From DATJFH01 sp035495815 (GTDB taxonomy: Bacteria; Acidobacteriota; Terriglobia; Bryobacterales; Bryobacteraceae): a stretch of DNA of 46,141 bases. The DNA lies in the NCBI GenBank assembly GCA_035495815.1, contig DATJFH010000063.1, positions 1 through 46,141 on the forward strand, given 5' to 3'. Shown in pieces: positions 25,551 through 33,765 of the stretch. Within the stretch, counting starts at the first letter, position 1. Each line of letters begins with the position of its first letter. The notes beneath the pieces were generated by a model. That model saw nothing but the letters and a program-made list of their open reading frames with translations. It had not been told where the DNA came from and did no database searches. The position numbers and the translations under genes were made by a program.

Positions 25551-27695
25551 ATGAGTCGCGCCGTTGCGTCGCTTCTTCCGCTGATCATCGCGGCGGCATT
25601 CGGACAACAACCGCAAGCAACGATCCGGGTGGAAGTCACCGCAGACTCGGTCCCGCTCCCAGGCGCCGAGGTCGCCGTCAACAACAAATTCATTCGCACC
25701 GGTCAGGATGGATCCGCAACCACGGTGACCCCACTCGGCGCCATCACGATTGGCGTCACCAAAGAAGGCTACTTTCCGGCGAAGGCCTCGTTGGTCGCCG
25801 ACGCCGGGCGCGAATGGGTCGTGCATGTCGAACTCGAACCGCGGAAGACGGTGGAAGAACAGATCAGGGTCTATGCGACACGGAACGACGTCAGAATTCA
25901 GGATTCGCCGGTCCATGTCGAAGTGCTGCAGCGCGAGGAGATCGAGGAAAAGATGCTCATGACGCCGGGCGATATCGTCATGATGCTCAATGAAATGGGC
26001 GGCCTGCGGGTCCAAACGACTTCGCCTTCGCTCGGGGCGGCAAGCGTGCGTATGCAGGGCATGCGCGGGCGGTATACGAGCTTCCTCTCCGACGGTCTGC
26101 CGCTGTTCGGGCAGCAGGGAGCCGGACTTGGCCTGCTGCAGATCCCGCCCATGGATCTCGGCCAGGTCGAGGTCATCAAGGGAAACGCCTCCGCGCTCTA
26201 TGGCGGCGCGGCCATGGCCGGCGTGGTCAACCTGATTTCACGGCGTCCTTCCACCGGGCCCGTGCACGAGTTTCTCGTGAACCGCTCGACCCTCGGAGCT
26301 ACCGACGCATCGATGTTCCTCGCCTCACGGCTGTCCCCGCATTGGAGCGCTTCGCTGCTTGGCGGCGGCGATTGGCAGGAGATCCGCGACGTAGATCATG
26401 ACGGTTGGGCGGATTTGGCTGGTTACGCCCGTGGTGTAGTCCGGCCGCGTTTGTTTTGGGATGACAAGAATGGACGCACGGCGCTGTTGACGGGTGGCTT
26501 CACCTACGAGAACCGCTCCGGCGGCACAGTGTCCGGATCCGCGCTCCCCGCCACCGGCCGGCCCTACAGCGAGGCGTTGAACACGCGTCGATATGATTTT
26601 GGTGGAAATCTGCAATGGTTGATCGAAAATCGTTATGTCGTGACGGCCCGCTTCTCGGCAACGGAACAACAGCACCGGCATCGATTCGGTGAAGTGGTCG
26701 AAAAGGACCGGCACGAGCTTCTGTTCGGCGAGGTCTCTGTCCGGGGCAGCGTTGGGAGGAACACGTGGGTAGCCGCCGCCGCGGCGCAGCGTGACGCCTA
26801 TCGCCCCACCGACGTTCCGCGCTTCACTTATACGTACGTCGTCCCAGGCGTGTTCGTTCAGGATGATTTCAACATTGCTCACTGGCTTGGCGTTTCGGCA
26901 AGCGCCCGCGCCGACTTTCACAATCGGTATGGGACGTTCCTGAGCCCTCGGATTTCGGCATTGATTCGCTGGGCCGGATTTACCAGCCGTCTGTACGCGG
27001 GCCAGGGATTCTTCGCGCCCACGCCGCTCACCGAGGAAACCGAGGCTGCGGGACTCTCACGTCTCGCCCTCCCTAGGCCGCTCGCGGCGGAACGCGGCCG
27101 AAGCGCGTCGATCGATCTGACACGCGGTTTTGGAGGGTTCTCGGCTACCACCACATTCTTCGCCTCGAATATCAGCCATCCGGTGTATGTAGACCGAGGC
27201 GACGCGTATCGGATTTTCAACTTGCCCGCCCCGGCAAGGAACCGCGGCCTCGAGATGCTTGCCACCTGGCACAAGGCTCCCTTTTCGGCAACGGCGTCGT
27301 ACACGTATGTACGGTCGAGCGAGTTGGATCCCGCGGTTGGCCGCGCCGAGGTTCCGCTCACGCCGCGCCACAGCTTCGGGTTTGTGGGCGTGTGGGAAAA
27401 GGAAGGTGTTTCCCGGTTCGGCGTCGAATGCTATTACACCGGCGCCCAGCGTCTCGAGCACAACCCTTACCGCGGGTTTTCGGCCCCCTACGTCATTTTC
27501 GGTGCGATGGGTGAGCGCAGGATCGCCGCGCACGTGAAACTCTTCCTGAATCTGGAGAATCTTGGAAATGTCCGGCAGAGCCGTTGGGACCCGATGCTCT
27601 TACCAGCCCGCGCGGTGGACGGGCGCTGGACCGTCGATGCCTGGGCGCCCCTGGACGGCAGGGTGATCAACGGCGGCGTTCGGTTTGTTTTCTAG
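25551..27695 (+). CDS. TonB-dependent outer-membrane receptor
   Basis: From ATG 25551 (GGAG seven bases upstream) the product is 714 residues with a signal peptide (VASLLPLIIAAAFG). A carboxypeptidase-regulatory/PEGA-like beta domain comes first (about 20-100, PLPGAEVAVNNKFIRTG). The plug follows (MTPGDIVMMLNEMGGLRV, then VEVIKGNASALYGGAAMAG), and a beta-barrel ends in the aromatic residue of GGVRFVF. No TonB box is obvious. Size and plug resemble siderophore, cobalamin or metal receptors rather than the giant Oar-like proteins usual in Acidobacteria. The ligand is unknown. An efflux system starts 130 bases downstream, so a metal or small-molecule theme is possible. Confidence 0.88.
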   Translation: MSRAVASLLPLIIAAAFGQQPQATIRVEVTADSVPLPGAEVAVNNKFIRTGQDGSATTVTPLGAITIGVTKEGYFPAKASLVADAGREWVVHVELEPRKTVEEQIRVYATRNDVRIQDSPVHVEVLQREEIEEKMLMTPGDIVMMLNEMGGLRVQTTSPSLGAASVRMQGMRGRYTSFLSDGLPLFGQQGAGLGLLQIPPMDLGQVEVIKGNASALYGGAAMAGVVNLISRRPSTGPVHEFLVNRSTLGATDASMFLASRLSPHWSASLLGGGDWQEIRDVDHDGWADLAGYARGVVRPRLFWDDKNGRTALLTGGFTYENRSGGTVSGSALPATGRPYSEALNTRRYDFGGNLQWLIENRYVVTARFSATEQQHRHRFGEVVEKDRHELLFGEVSVRGSVGRNTWVAAAAAQRDAYRPTDVPRFTYTYVVPGVFVQDDFNIAHWLGVSASARADFHNRYGTFLSPRISALIRWAGFTSRLYAGQGFFAPTPLTEETEAAGLSRLALPRPLAAERGRSASIDLTRGFGGFSATTTFFASNISHPVYVDRGDAYRIFNLPAPARNRGLEMLATWHKAPFSATASYTYVRSSELDPAVGRAEVPLTPRHSFGFVGVWEKEGVSRFGVECYYTGAQRLEHNPYRGFSAPYVIFGAMGERRIAAHVKLFLNLENLGNVRQSRWDPMLLPARAVDGRWTVDAWAPLDGRVINGGVRFVF

Positions 27696-27803
27696 CAGCC
27701 GTCAGGGACCCGGACTGCGTCAGCGGAACTTTTCGCGCAAATGCAGTTTGCGCCGGGACTCCCGGCCGGTGGAACTGTCTGCGACGCCCGTCCGCAAATT
27801 CTA

Positions 27804-27818
27804 TGATGGTTATCATCA
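27804..27818. promoter_or_regulatory. operator-like inverted repeat before the RND operon
   Basis: TGATG (27804-27808), five-base spacer GTTAT, CATCA (27814-27818): a perfect dyad with arms of five bases, located eight bases before the adaptor ATG and touching its ribosome site. The surrounding bases are AT-rich compared with the neighbouring genes. It could be a repressor site controlling the pump; no regulator gene is adjacent. Confidence 0.3.
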
Positions 27819-27825
27819 GAGAGTG

Positions 27826-29118
27826 ATGCCGGATTGCAAATTCATGAGGGCGCCACATGCCGAACGTAAGCCGGAGTCGCCTGCGGCAGGCATTGCTTCC
27901 TGCCGGTCAGCCCCGGTCAGCGGAGTCCTGACCCTTTTAACTTTGGCCCTGGTCTCCTGTTCCTCCCACAAAACCGCGGCGGACTCCGAGCGCAAAGAGA
28001 TTCCGAAAGCCGTCCGAACCTCGGTAGTGGGAACCTTCTCTGCGCCGGAGCCGGCCAGGTATTCCGCCATCATCGCCCCGAACGCGCAAGTGGATCTCGC
28101 GTTCCGCGTCTCCGGCTACGTCGTCGAGCTGCGCCAGGAGAAAGGTCCGGACGGCCGTGTGCGCCCGCTGCAGCCCGGCGCTGTCGTGACCGCCGGCGTA
28201 ATTCTGGCCCGCATCCGCCCTACCGATTACCAGGCTGTCGTCGACAGGGCAAGCGGCGCGCAGGAGGAGGCCCAGGCTGGAATCCGGGCCGCCGATGCGC
28301 AGTTGGCTGAGGCGCAAGCGGCCCTCGCTCAAGCCGAGCTGGACTTCGGCCGCGTGTCCACGCTTTGGGAGAAGGAGAGCGCGACCAAGCCTGTCTACGA
28401 CGCGAGCAAAGCCCGGCTGGACATGGCCCGGGCCGCCGTGGACGCCCGGAAAGCTTCCATCTCCGCGGCCCAAAAACGCGCCGGCGCCGCCGATGCGCAG
28501 ACCCGCGAAGCGCGCATCGCCCTCGGTGACACCGAACTGCGCGCCCCCTTCGACGGAGTCCTGCTCGAGCGCCGCGTCGAGCTCGGCTCGCTCGCCGCCG
28601 CCGGCTCTCCCGCCTTCACCATCGCCGACCTGCAATCCGTCAAAGCCCGCTTCAACGTTCCCGATTTCGCGTTATCCGGCTTCCGCCCCGGCCAGACGCT
28701 GTCACTCTCCGTGCTCGCGTTTCCGGGCGAAAATTTCAGCGGGCGCGTGCTTTCCCTCGCTGCCGCGGCCGACCCAAAGACGCGCTCCTTTGAAGTGGAA
28801 GTTTCCGTTCCGAACCCGGGACGCAAGCTGCGCTCCGGCATGATTGCCGCTGTCCGCTCCGCCGGCGCCCTCTCCGCGCCGGCGCAATTGCAGATCCCGG
28901 CCGCCGCTCTGGTGCATGAGCCGGCAGGCAATCGATACCTCGTATATGGCGTCGAGCGCATCGGCGGCCGTTCGCTCGCCAAGGTCATCCCGGTGCAGCC
29001 CGGACCTCTCGAAGGCAATCGCGTCGTGGTGCTGGAAGGGCTTCGCGCGGGTGAAAAAATTGTCGTCTCCGGCGCGAACCAGCTGCGCGCGGGCGATCCC
29101 GTGCAGGAAATCGAGTAG
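27826..29118 (+). CDS. RND efflux periplasmic adaptor lipoprotein
   Basis: The membrane-fusion subunit of a tripartite efflux pump. ATG 27826 (GAGAG just upstream) gives 430 residues; an in-frame ATG at 27844 has no ribosome site. The leader ends in a lipobox (LTLALVSC), so the protein should be lipid-anchored to the inner membrane. The lipoyl half-motifs (FRVSGYVVELRQEKG and ELRAPFDGVLLERRVELG) flank a long Ala/Glu-rich coiled-coil hairpin (about 145-245). Beta-barrel and membrane-proximal domains follow (SVKARFNVPDF, GMIAAVRSA, GLRAGEKIVVSGANQLRAG). The stop is six bases before the pump gene. It is the AcrA/MexA counterpart. Confidence 0.92.
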   Translation: MPDCKFMRAPHAERKPESPAAGIASCRSAPVSGVLTLLTLALVSCSSHKTAADSERKEIPKAVRTSVVGTFSAPEPARYSAIIAPNAQVDLAFRVSGYVVELRQEKGPDGRVRPLQPGAVVTAGVILARIRPTDYQAVVDRASGAQEEAQAGIRAADAQLAEAQAALAQAELDFGRVSTLWEKESATKPVYDASKARLDMARAAVDARKASISAAQKRAGAADAQTREARIALGDTELRAPFDGVLLERRVELGSLAAAGSPAFTIADLQSVKARFNVPDFALSGFRPGQTLSLSVLAFPGENFSGRVLSLAAAADPKTRSFEVEVSVPNPGRKLRSGMIAAVRSAGALSAPAQLQIPAAALVHEPAGNRYLVYGVERIGGRSLAKVIPVQPGPLEGNRVVVLEGLRAGEKIVVSGANQLRAGDPVQEIE

Positions 29119-29124
29119 GACGCC

Positions 29125-32100
29125 ATGTCCGCCAACCTTCAGGATGAACTGAGCCACCACAACGCCTCCCGCTACTTCGTCGAGCACCGCCACGTTTCCT
29201 GGGTGCTGTTCGCCGGCGTGCTGGTGTGGGGCGCCTGGGCCTACCTCGCCATGCCGCAGCGCAAGGATCCGGACCTCCCGGTGCGGCAGGTCGCCGTCGT
29301 CACTCCCTGGCCCGGGCAAAGCGCCGAGCGCGTCGAGCAGCTCGTCACCCGCAAAGTCGAAGAGAAGATCGCCCAGAACATCAAAGTCGCCGAGATCAAA
29401 TCCCGATCCCGCACCGGACTGTCGGTCGTCTATGCCGAAGTCGACGACAGCGTCAGCGAGACGGGAAAAGAGTTTGACGATATCAAAATCAAGCTCGACT
29501 CCCTTACCGATCTGCCGGACGGCGCCGGCCCCGTCCAGTACATCAAGGATTTCGGCGAGACCGCGGCTCTCATGCTCACGGTGGCCAGCCCGCCCGCCGG
29601 CGGAGCCCAGCTCGATCTGCTGGCTTCCGCGGTCGGTAAGGCGATTTCGCCCGGCTCGGCGAGCGTCGCCCTCTGCGCCTCCGGCCCGCTCGACGCTTCC
29701 TTCCTGCGCGAGGCCGCGGAGCTGCTCAGCCGGCAGATGCGTGATCACGGGCTTGGAGACCGCCTGCGGCTTTCCGAGGGACCCGGCTTCGCGCTGATTC
29801 AAGGCGCGCCTCCGGGAGCAGGCCTCGACCGCGCGGTATCGCGCCTCTGGGACGATCTGCCGCAGCGCTCCGATATTCATCCGGACGTGTGGGGACCGGT
29901 CGTGCTCGCCCCGGGTGCCCCGATACGCCCGTCGCTCGAGGCGCGAGCCGGTCCCAAGTACAGCCATCGCGAGCTGGACGACTTCACCGACCGTCTCGAG
30001 AAGTCCATCCGCATCGCCCCGCAGGTTTCGCGCGTCACCCGCGTCGGCGTGCTCGAGGAACAGGTGGAGCTGCTCTACTCCCAGGAGCGCCTGGCCGGCT
30101 ATGGCATCGTGCCGGCCATCCTTCCCGCCATCCTGCAGAAGCGCAACACCACCATTCCCGCCGGCGTCCTCAACACCGGCGGCCGCAACGTCGAGCTGGA
30201 GCAGAGCAACGAATTTCGCGGCCTGGGGGATCTCGGCGAAATCGTGATCGCCGAAGGAGCCAACGGGACCCCCCTCTATTTGCGGGACCTCGGCATCGCC
30301 CGCCGCGCCTACCAGCACCCTGCCCGCTTTCTCGCCTATTACAACTACCGCGCCGCCGGCGGCGTCTGGCGGCGCGGGCGCGCCGTGACGCTTTCGGTGG
30401 AAATGAAAAAGAGCGAACAGATCGATCGCTTCGGCGACTCGGTCGGCGAGCGTATCGAAGCCGTCCGCGCGGCCCTCCCCCAGGATCTGATTTTCGGCCG
30501 CACGTCCGATCAGCGGCGGCAGGTCCGCGAGAAGATCGACCTGTTCAACCGCAGTTTGTGGGAGGCCGTGCTCCTCGTGGTCCTGGTCTCGCTCGTGGGC
30601 TTCTGGGAATGGCGCTCCGCCGTCCTGATGGCCATCTCCATTCCGGTCACTCTGGCCATGACGTTCGGCTTCATGCAACTGCTGGGGCTCGATATCCAGC
30701 AGATGTCGATCGCCTCGCTCATCATTGCGCTGGGCCTGCTGGTCGACGATCCCGTGGTCGCCGGAGACGCCATCAAGCGCGAGCTGGCCCACGGCAAGCC
30801 CCGCTCGGTGGCCGCATGGCTCGGCCCCACCCGGCTTTCGAAGGCGATTCTGTACGCCACCATCACCAACATCGCCGCCTACCTGCCGTTTCTCCTGATC
30901 GAGGGCGATACGCGCCGCTATATTTTCAGCCTGCCCGTGACCATCGCCTGCTCGCTGGTGGCTTCCCGGCTGGTCTCCATGACCTTCGTCCCGCTGTTTG
31001 CCTATTACCTGTTGCGGGCGCGTCCGGAGCCGGTCGCCGGACAAATGCGAAAGACCGGATTCGGACGCTGGTACAGCCGCGCCGTCGGCTTCGCGATCGA
31101 TCACCGCTGGAGTGTGCTGGCGTCTTCGTCGATTCTGCTGATGTTCGGAGCTTACTTCGGCGCCAACCTCCACAGCCAGTTCTTCCCCCGCGAGAATTTC
31201 TACATCGCCTATCTCGACCTGCGGCTGGCCGAGGATGCGCCCCTCGAGGCCACCGAACAGGCCGCCCGCGAGGCGGAGAAGGTGGTCGAGGAGATAGCCG
31301 GAAAAAGCGACAGCCGGGGCGAGCCCGCGCTGGCTTCGATTACCTCCTACATCGGCGCCGGCGGGCCGCGCTTTTGGTTCTCCGTTCCTCCCGAGCCGCC
31401 CTCGCCGAATTACGCTCAGCTCCTGGTGCAGTTCCATCGCAGCGAGGATACCAACCAGCTCATCGGCCCTTTGCAGGAGGCGCTCTCGGCCCGAGTCCCG
31501 GGCGCCAGGATCGACGTCCGCACCGTGGAGACCGGGCCTCCGACCCTGATTCCCGTTTCGATGCGGGTGCTGGGAGAGGATCCGGCCGTGCTCCACTCCG
31601 AGGCGGAAAAACTGAAGGCCATCCTGCGCTCTTCGCCCCTCGCCATCAACGTGCGCGACAACTGGGGCAATAACGGAATCCGCACTCATTTCGAAGTCGA
31701 CCAGGACCGGGCCAGCCTGGCCGGCGTCACCAGCCAGGACATCGCCATCGCTTCCTATTCGGCCGTCGCCGGCGCGCCCGTGGGTGTCTTGCGCGAGGGC
31801 CGTAAGAATATTCCCATCGTGCAGCTCATGAATTACGGTCAGCGGGAAACCGCCACGGCTCTCAATCAGCTCTACGTCTTTTCGAGCCAGGGCCCGCAGA
31901 AAATCACCCTCGGGCAGGTGGCCCGCCAGGTCTATTCACCCGAACCGGTGGAGATTCATCGTGTGAATCAGTACCGGGCCATCACCGTCTCGACCCTTCC
32001 CAAGCCGGGCCACCTGGCGTCGGAAGTAACCGATCCGCTGATGCCCCGGCTCCGCGAGTTCCAGCGCGGCTTGCCGCCCGGCTACCGCCTGGAGTTCGCC

Positions 32101-32661
32101 GGCGAGTTGAAAGAGCAGATCAAGGGGCAGACCCAGTCCTTGAACGTCGTCATGGCCTCGGTGCTGGCGATCTACCTCGCCCTGGTCTTCCAGTTCAAGA
32201 ACGCGATCAAGCCGCTGATCGTGTTCGCCGGTATTCCTTTTGGCGCCGTGGGAGCCCTGGCGGGCGTCTGGGTGATGAACATGCCGCTGGGCTTCATGGT
32301 GATCCTGGGAATCACCAGCCTCATCGGCGTAATCGTGAGCCACGTCATCGTGCTTTTCGATTTCATCGAAGAGAAACACCAGGAGGGCGCTCCGCTGCGC
32401 GACGCCTTGATCGACGCCGGCATCCTTCGCATCCGGCCCGTGCTGATCACCGTGGGAGCCACCGTCCTCGCCCTGTTCCCGCTGGCGCTCCATGGCGGTC
32501 CGCTGTGGGAGGCGCTCTGCTACGCGCAGATCGGCGGCCTTTCCGTGGCCACCGTCGTCACGCTGTTTATCGTGCCCGTGATCTACGCCATTTTTGTTTT
32601 CGACCTGAAGTTGATCCGTTGGGAAGAGCGCGGCGCAGCCGGTACTTCACTCAGCGGCTAA
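29125..32661 (+). CDS. RND-family efflux pump, inner-membrane permease
   Basis: A 1178-residue proton-driven exporter, longer than the usual 1020-1100 residues of AcrB-type proteins. After the first membrane helix the porter domain starts with WPGQSAERVEQLVTRKVEEK. Membrane helix 4 carries the proton-relay pair Asp541-Asp542 in LLVDDPVVAG. The second half repeats the architecture (FFPRENFYIAYLDLRL, then IPFGAVGALAGVWVMNMPLG and the final helices). Features fit the hydrophobe/amphiphile exporters more than heavy-metal exporters, but the substrate is unknown. No TolC-like channel gene follows, so it must share one encoded elsewhere. Confidence 0.93.
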   Translation: MSANLQDELSHHNASRYFVEHRHVSWVLFAGVLVWGAWAYLAMPQRKDPDLPVRQVAVVTPWPGQSAERVEQLVTRKVEEKIAQNIKVAEIKSRSRTGLSVVYAEVDDSVSETGKEFDDIKIKLDSLTDLPDGAGPVQYIKDFGETAALMLTVASPPAGGAQLDLLASAVGKAISPGSASVALCASGPLDASFLREAAELLSRQMRDHGLGDRLRLSEGPGFALIQGAPPGAGLDRAVSRLWDDLPQRSDIHPDVWGPVVLAPGAPIRPSLEARAGPKYSHRELDDFTDRLEKSIRIAPQVSRVTRVGVLEEQVELLYSQERLAGYGIVPAILPAILQKRNTTIPAGVLNTGGRNVELEQSNEFRGLGDLGEIVIAEGANGTPLYLRDLGIARRAYQHPARFLAYYNYRAAGGVWRRGRAVTLSVEMKKSEQIDRFGDSVGERIEAVRAALPQDLIFGRTSDQRRQVREKIDLFNRSLWEAVLLVVLVSLVGFWEWRSAVLMAISIPVTLAMTFGFMQLLGLDIQQMSIASLIIALGLLVDDPVVAGDAIKRELAHGKPRSVAAWLGPTRLSKAILYATITNIAAYLPFLLIEGDTRRYIFSLPVTIACSLVASRLVSMTFVPLFAYYLLRARPEPVAGQMRKTGFGRWYSRAVGFAIDHRWSVLASSSILLMFGAYFGANLHSQFFPRENFYIAYLDLRLAEDAPLEATEQAAREAEKVVEEIAGKSDSRGEPALASITSYIGAGGPRFWFSVPPEPPSPNYAQLLVQFHRSEDTNQLIGPLQEALSARVPGARIDVRTVETGPPTLIPVSMRVLGEDPAVLHSEAEKLKAILRSSPLAINVRDNWGNNGIRTHFEVDQDRASLAGVTSQDIAIASYSAVAGAPVGVLREGRKNIPIVQLMNYGQRETATALNQLYVFSSQGPQKITLGQVARQVYSPEPVEIHRVNQYRAITVSTLPKPGHLASEVTDPLMPRLREFQRGLPPGYRLEFAGELKEQIKGQTQSLNVVMASVLAIYLALVFQFKNAIKPLIVFAGIPFGAVGALAGVWVMNMPLGFMVILGITSLIGVIVSHVIVLFDFIEEKHQEGAPLRDALIDAGILRIRPVLITVGATVLALFPLALHGGPLWEALCYAQIGGLSVATVVTLFIVPVIYAIFVFDLKLIRWEERGAAGTSLSG

Positions 32662-32942
32662 GCCCGGCCCTCGCCCTCGGGCTTCGCCCCATCGCGAGAG
32701 ATAAAGTGGGTGGCTCTGTGGTCTTCAATTGCGCGCCGTGCTGTCCGCCGCTCCTCGCCGATTTTTCGATACTGCTCGTCGAGATCCCGTGAAGCCTCCG
32801 GATTGTGGCGGTTGGGCTGCGCCTGCCGCTCCGACGCGATCTTGAGAAAAAGCTTGTGCGCGTCGGAATGGATCCGCCTGAGGCGGGCGCATTCCTCGCA
32901 GCTTTCTCCGGTCCGGTAACTGTTTAGGGGTACGGGGGGCAC
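32658..32942 (-). CDS. small CxxC protein, hypothetical, possibly truncated
   Basis: A minus-strand frame convergent with the RND pump gene, stopping inside its last codons. The protein-like part runs from SYRTGESCEECARLRRIHSD to the end: a CEEC motif followed by a charged helical hairpin rich in Arg, Glu and Lys, with conserved-looking His near the end (IEDHRATHF). Small proteins of this shape are common in Acidobacteria as I recall them, with unknown function. No ATG lies close to the CEEC motif. GTG at 32942 is the nearest usable start (94 residues) but has no ribosome site, so the original start may have been lost. Confidence 0.45.
   Translation of the reverse strand: MPPVPLNSYRTGESCEECARLRRIHSDAHKLFLKIASERQAQPNRHNPEASRDLDEQYRKIGEERRTARRAIEDHRATHFISRDGAKPEGEGRA
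32660..32684 (+). terminator. possible terminator hairpin after the RND pump gene
   Basis: AAGCCCG (32660-32666) pairs with CGGGCTT (32678-32684) around an eleven-base loop, starting at the stop codon of the pump gene. No T-run follows, so this would be at best a weak intrinsic terminator. Confidence 0.3.
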
Positions 32943-33073
32943 ATCGCACAGAATACCATTTGATTTTTGAAAGTCCCTACCATTAATGGGGTAGTAGTAC
33001 TGTCCCAGAAATCTAGCAGCGTTTTTGGTACTACGATTGGGGCTGCTGGCGCAACTCCGGAGCGCCGCTCGCA
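32943..33073. other. non-coding patch with palindromes, possible mobile-element scar
   Basis: No gene is seen here. The patch is AT-richer than its surroundings and contains the perfect palindrome CCATTAATGG (32980-32989), nested in CTACC/GGTAG arms, and a GTAGTAC/GTACTAC inverted repeat about 28 bases apart. Together with the truncated ORF on one side and the receptor remnant on the other, it may be the scar of an insertion or deletion. This is inference; no transposase is present. Confidence 0.25.
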
Positions 33074-33272
33074 TTCGGGAACGCGCTGCTCGTCGCGCCC
33101 GTTCAGGCCATCCCGCTCTCGTCGGGTCAAACCATCGCCCGCTGGTTCGATACCGGCGCTTTCAACCGCGGCGCCGCCTTGTCCACGCGGTTCTCAGGCG
33201 TTAGAGCCGGCGGTGGAACTCTGGAATATGTCGGGCATCACGACCTTCAAACTGCCGGAGTCGTGGAAATGA
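33074..33272 (+). pseudogene. decayed C-terminal remnant of an Oar-like TonB receptor
   Basis: Two reading frames together spell a protein end that resembles acidobacterial Oar-like receptors. Frame one, from 33074, reads FGNALLVAPVQAIPL and TIARWFDTGAFNR; the WFDT-x-AF pattern is typical shortly before the end of these proteins. Near 33190-33210 the similarity moves to another frame, VELWNMSGITTFKLPESWK, like the usual GPG-x-x-N-x-D-x-S-x-x-K-x-F strand, and hits TGA at 33270-33272. The needed frameshift, the lack of the other thousand or so residues and the premature end mark it as a fossil. It sits just before the STAS gene. Identification is by eye only. Confidence 0.5.
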
Positions 33273-33360
33273 CCGCATGGCGCGCGCCTCCCAACCCGGC
33301 CCGGCGGCGGCACGCACGGAGATCGCGCGCGCCGTATACAATAAAGACTCTGGCGCCATT

Positions 33361-33765
33361 ATGAGTCTGGACATCAATCAAAGAGAACGTGAAGGCATCG
33401 TTATCCTGGAATTGAACGGCCGCATTACCATGGGAGAAGAGGCCACCAGGTTCCGGCAGGTCGTCCAGGAGGTGGCCAAGCGCCCGGAGCCCAAGCTGAT
33501 CCTCGACATGGAGAAGATCGACTACATCGACAGTACCGGCCTCGGCGCCGTCGTCATGAGCGCGACGGCCCTCGGGAAAAGCGGCGGCGCGGTTAAGCTT
33601 TTGAAGCTCAACCGCCGGAACGTGGAGCTTCTGGTCGCCACCAAGCTGACCACCATCTTCGAAATCTTCGGAGATGAGCAGGAAGCCGTCAACAGCTTCT
33701 TCCCCGGCCGCGACATCAAGCCCTTCGACATTCTGGAGTTCGTCAAAGCACAAAAGCAGAGCTGA
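33361..33765 (+). CDS. STAS-domain anti-sigma factor antagonist
   Basis: A 134-residue single-domain protein of the SpoIIAA/RsbV type. ATG 33361 gives the normal family N-terminus; the longer in-frame start at 33277 adds unrelated residues. The phosphorylatable site is IDYIDSTGLGAVV with Ser58, and the strand ILELNGRITMG is typical. Such proteins bind an anti-sigma kinase and release a sigma factor when unphosphorylated. No kinase, phosphatase or sigma gene is adjacent. Instead its stop overlaps by one base the start of a flavin disulfide reductase gene, an unusual partner. Confidence 0.9.
   Translation: MSLDINQREREGIVILELNGRITMGEEATRFRQVVQEVAKRPEPKLILDMEKIDYIDSTGLGAVVMSATALGKSGGAVKLLKLNRRNVELLVATKLTTIFEIFGDEQEAVNSFFPGRDIKPFDILEFVKAQKQS

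Noticed and set aside
28702..31689. 995-codon minus-strand frame opposite the RND pump
   Set aside because: Shadow of a gene with unmistakable RND motifs; the product is low-complexity Gly/Asp/Leu/Gln sequence.
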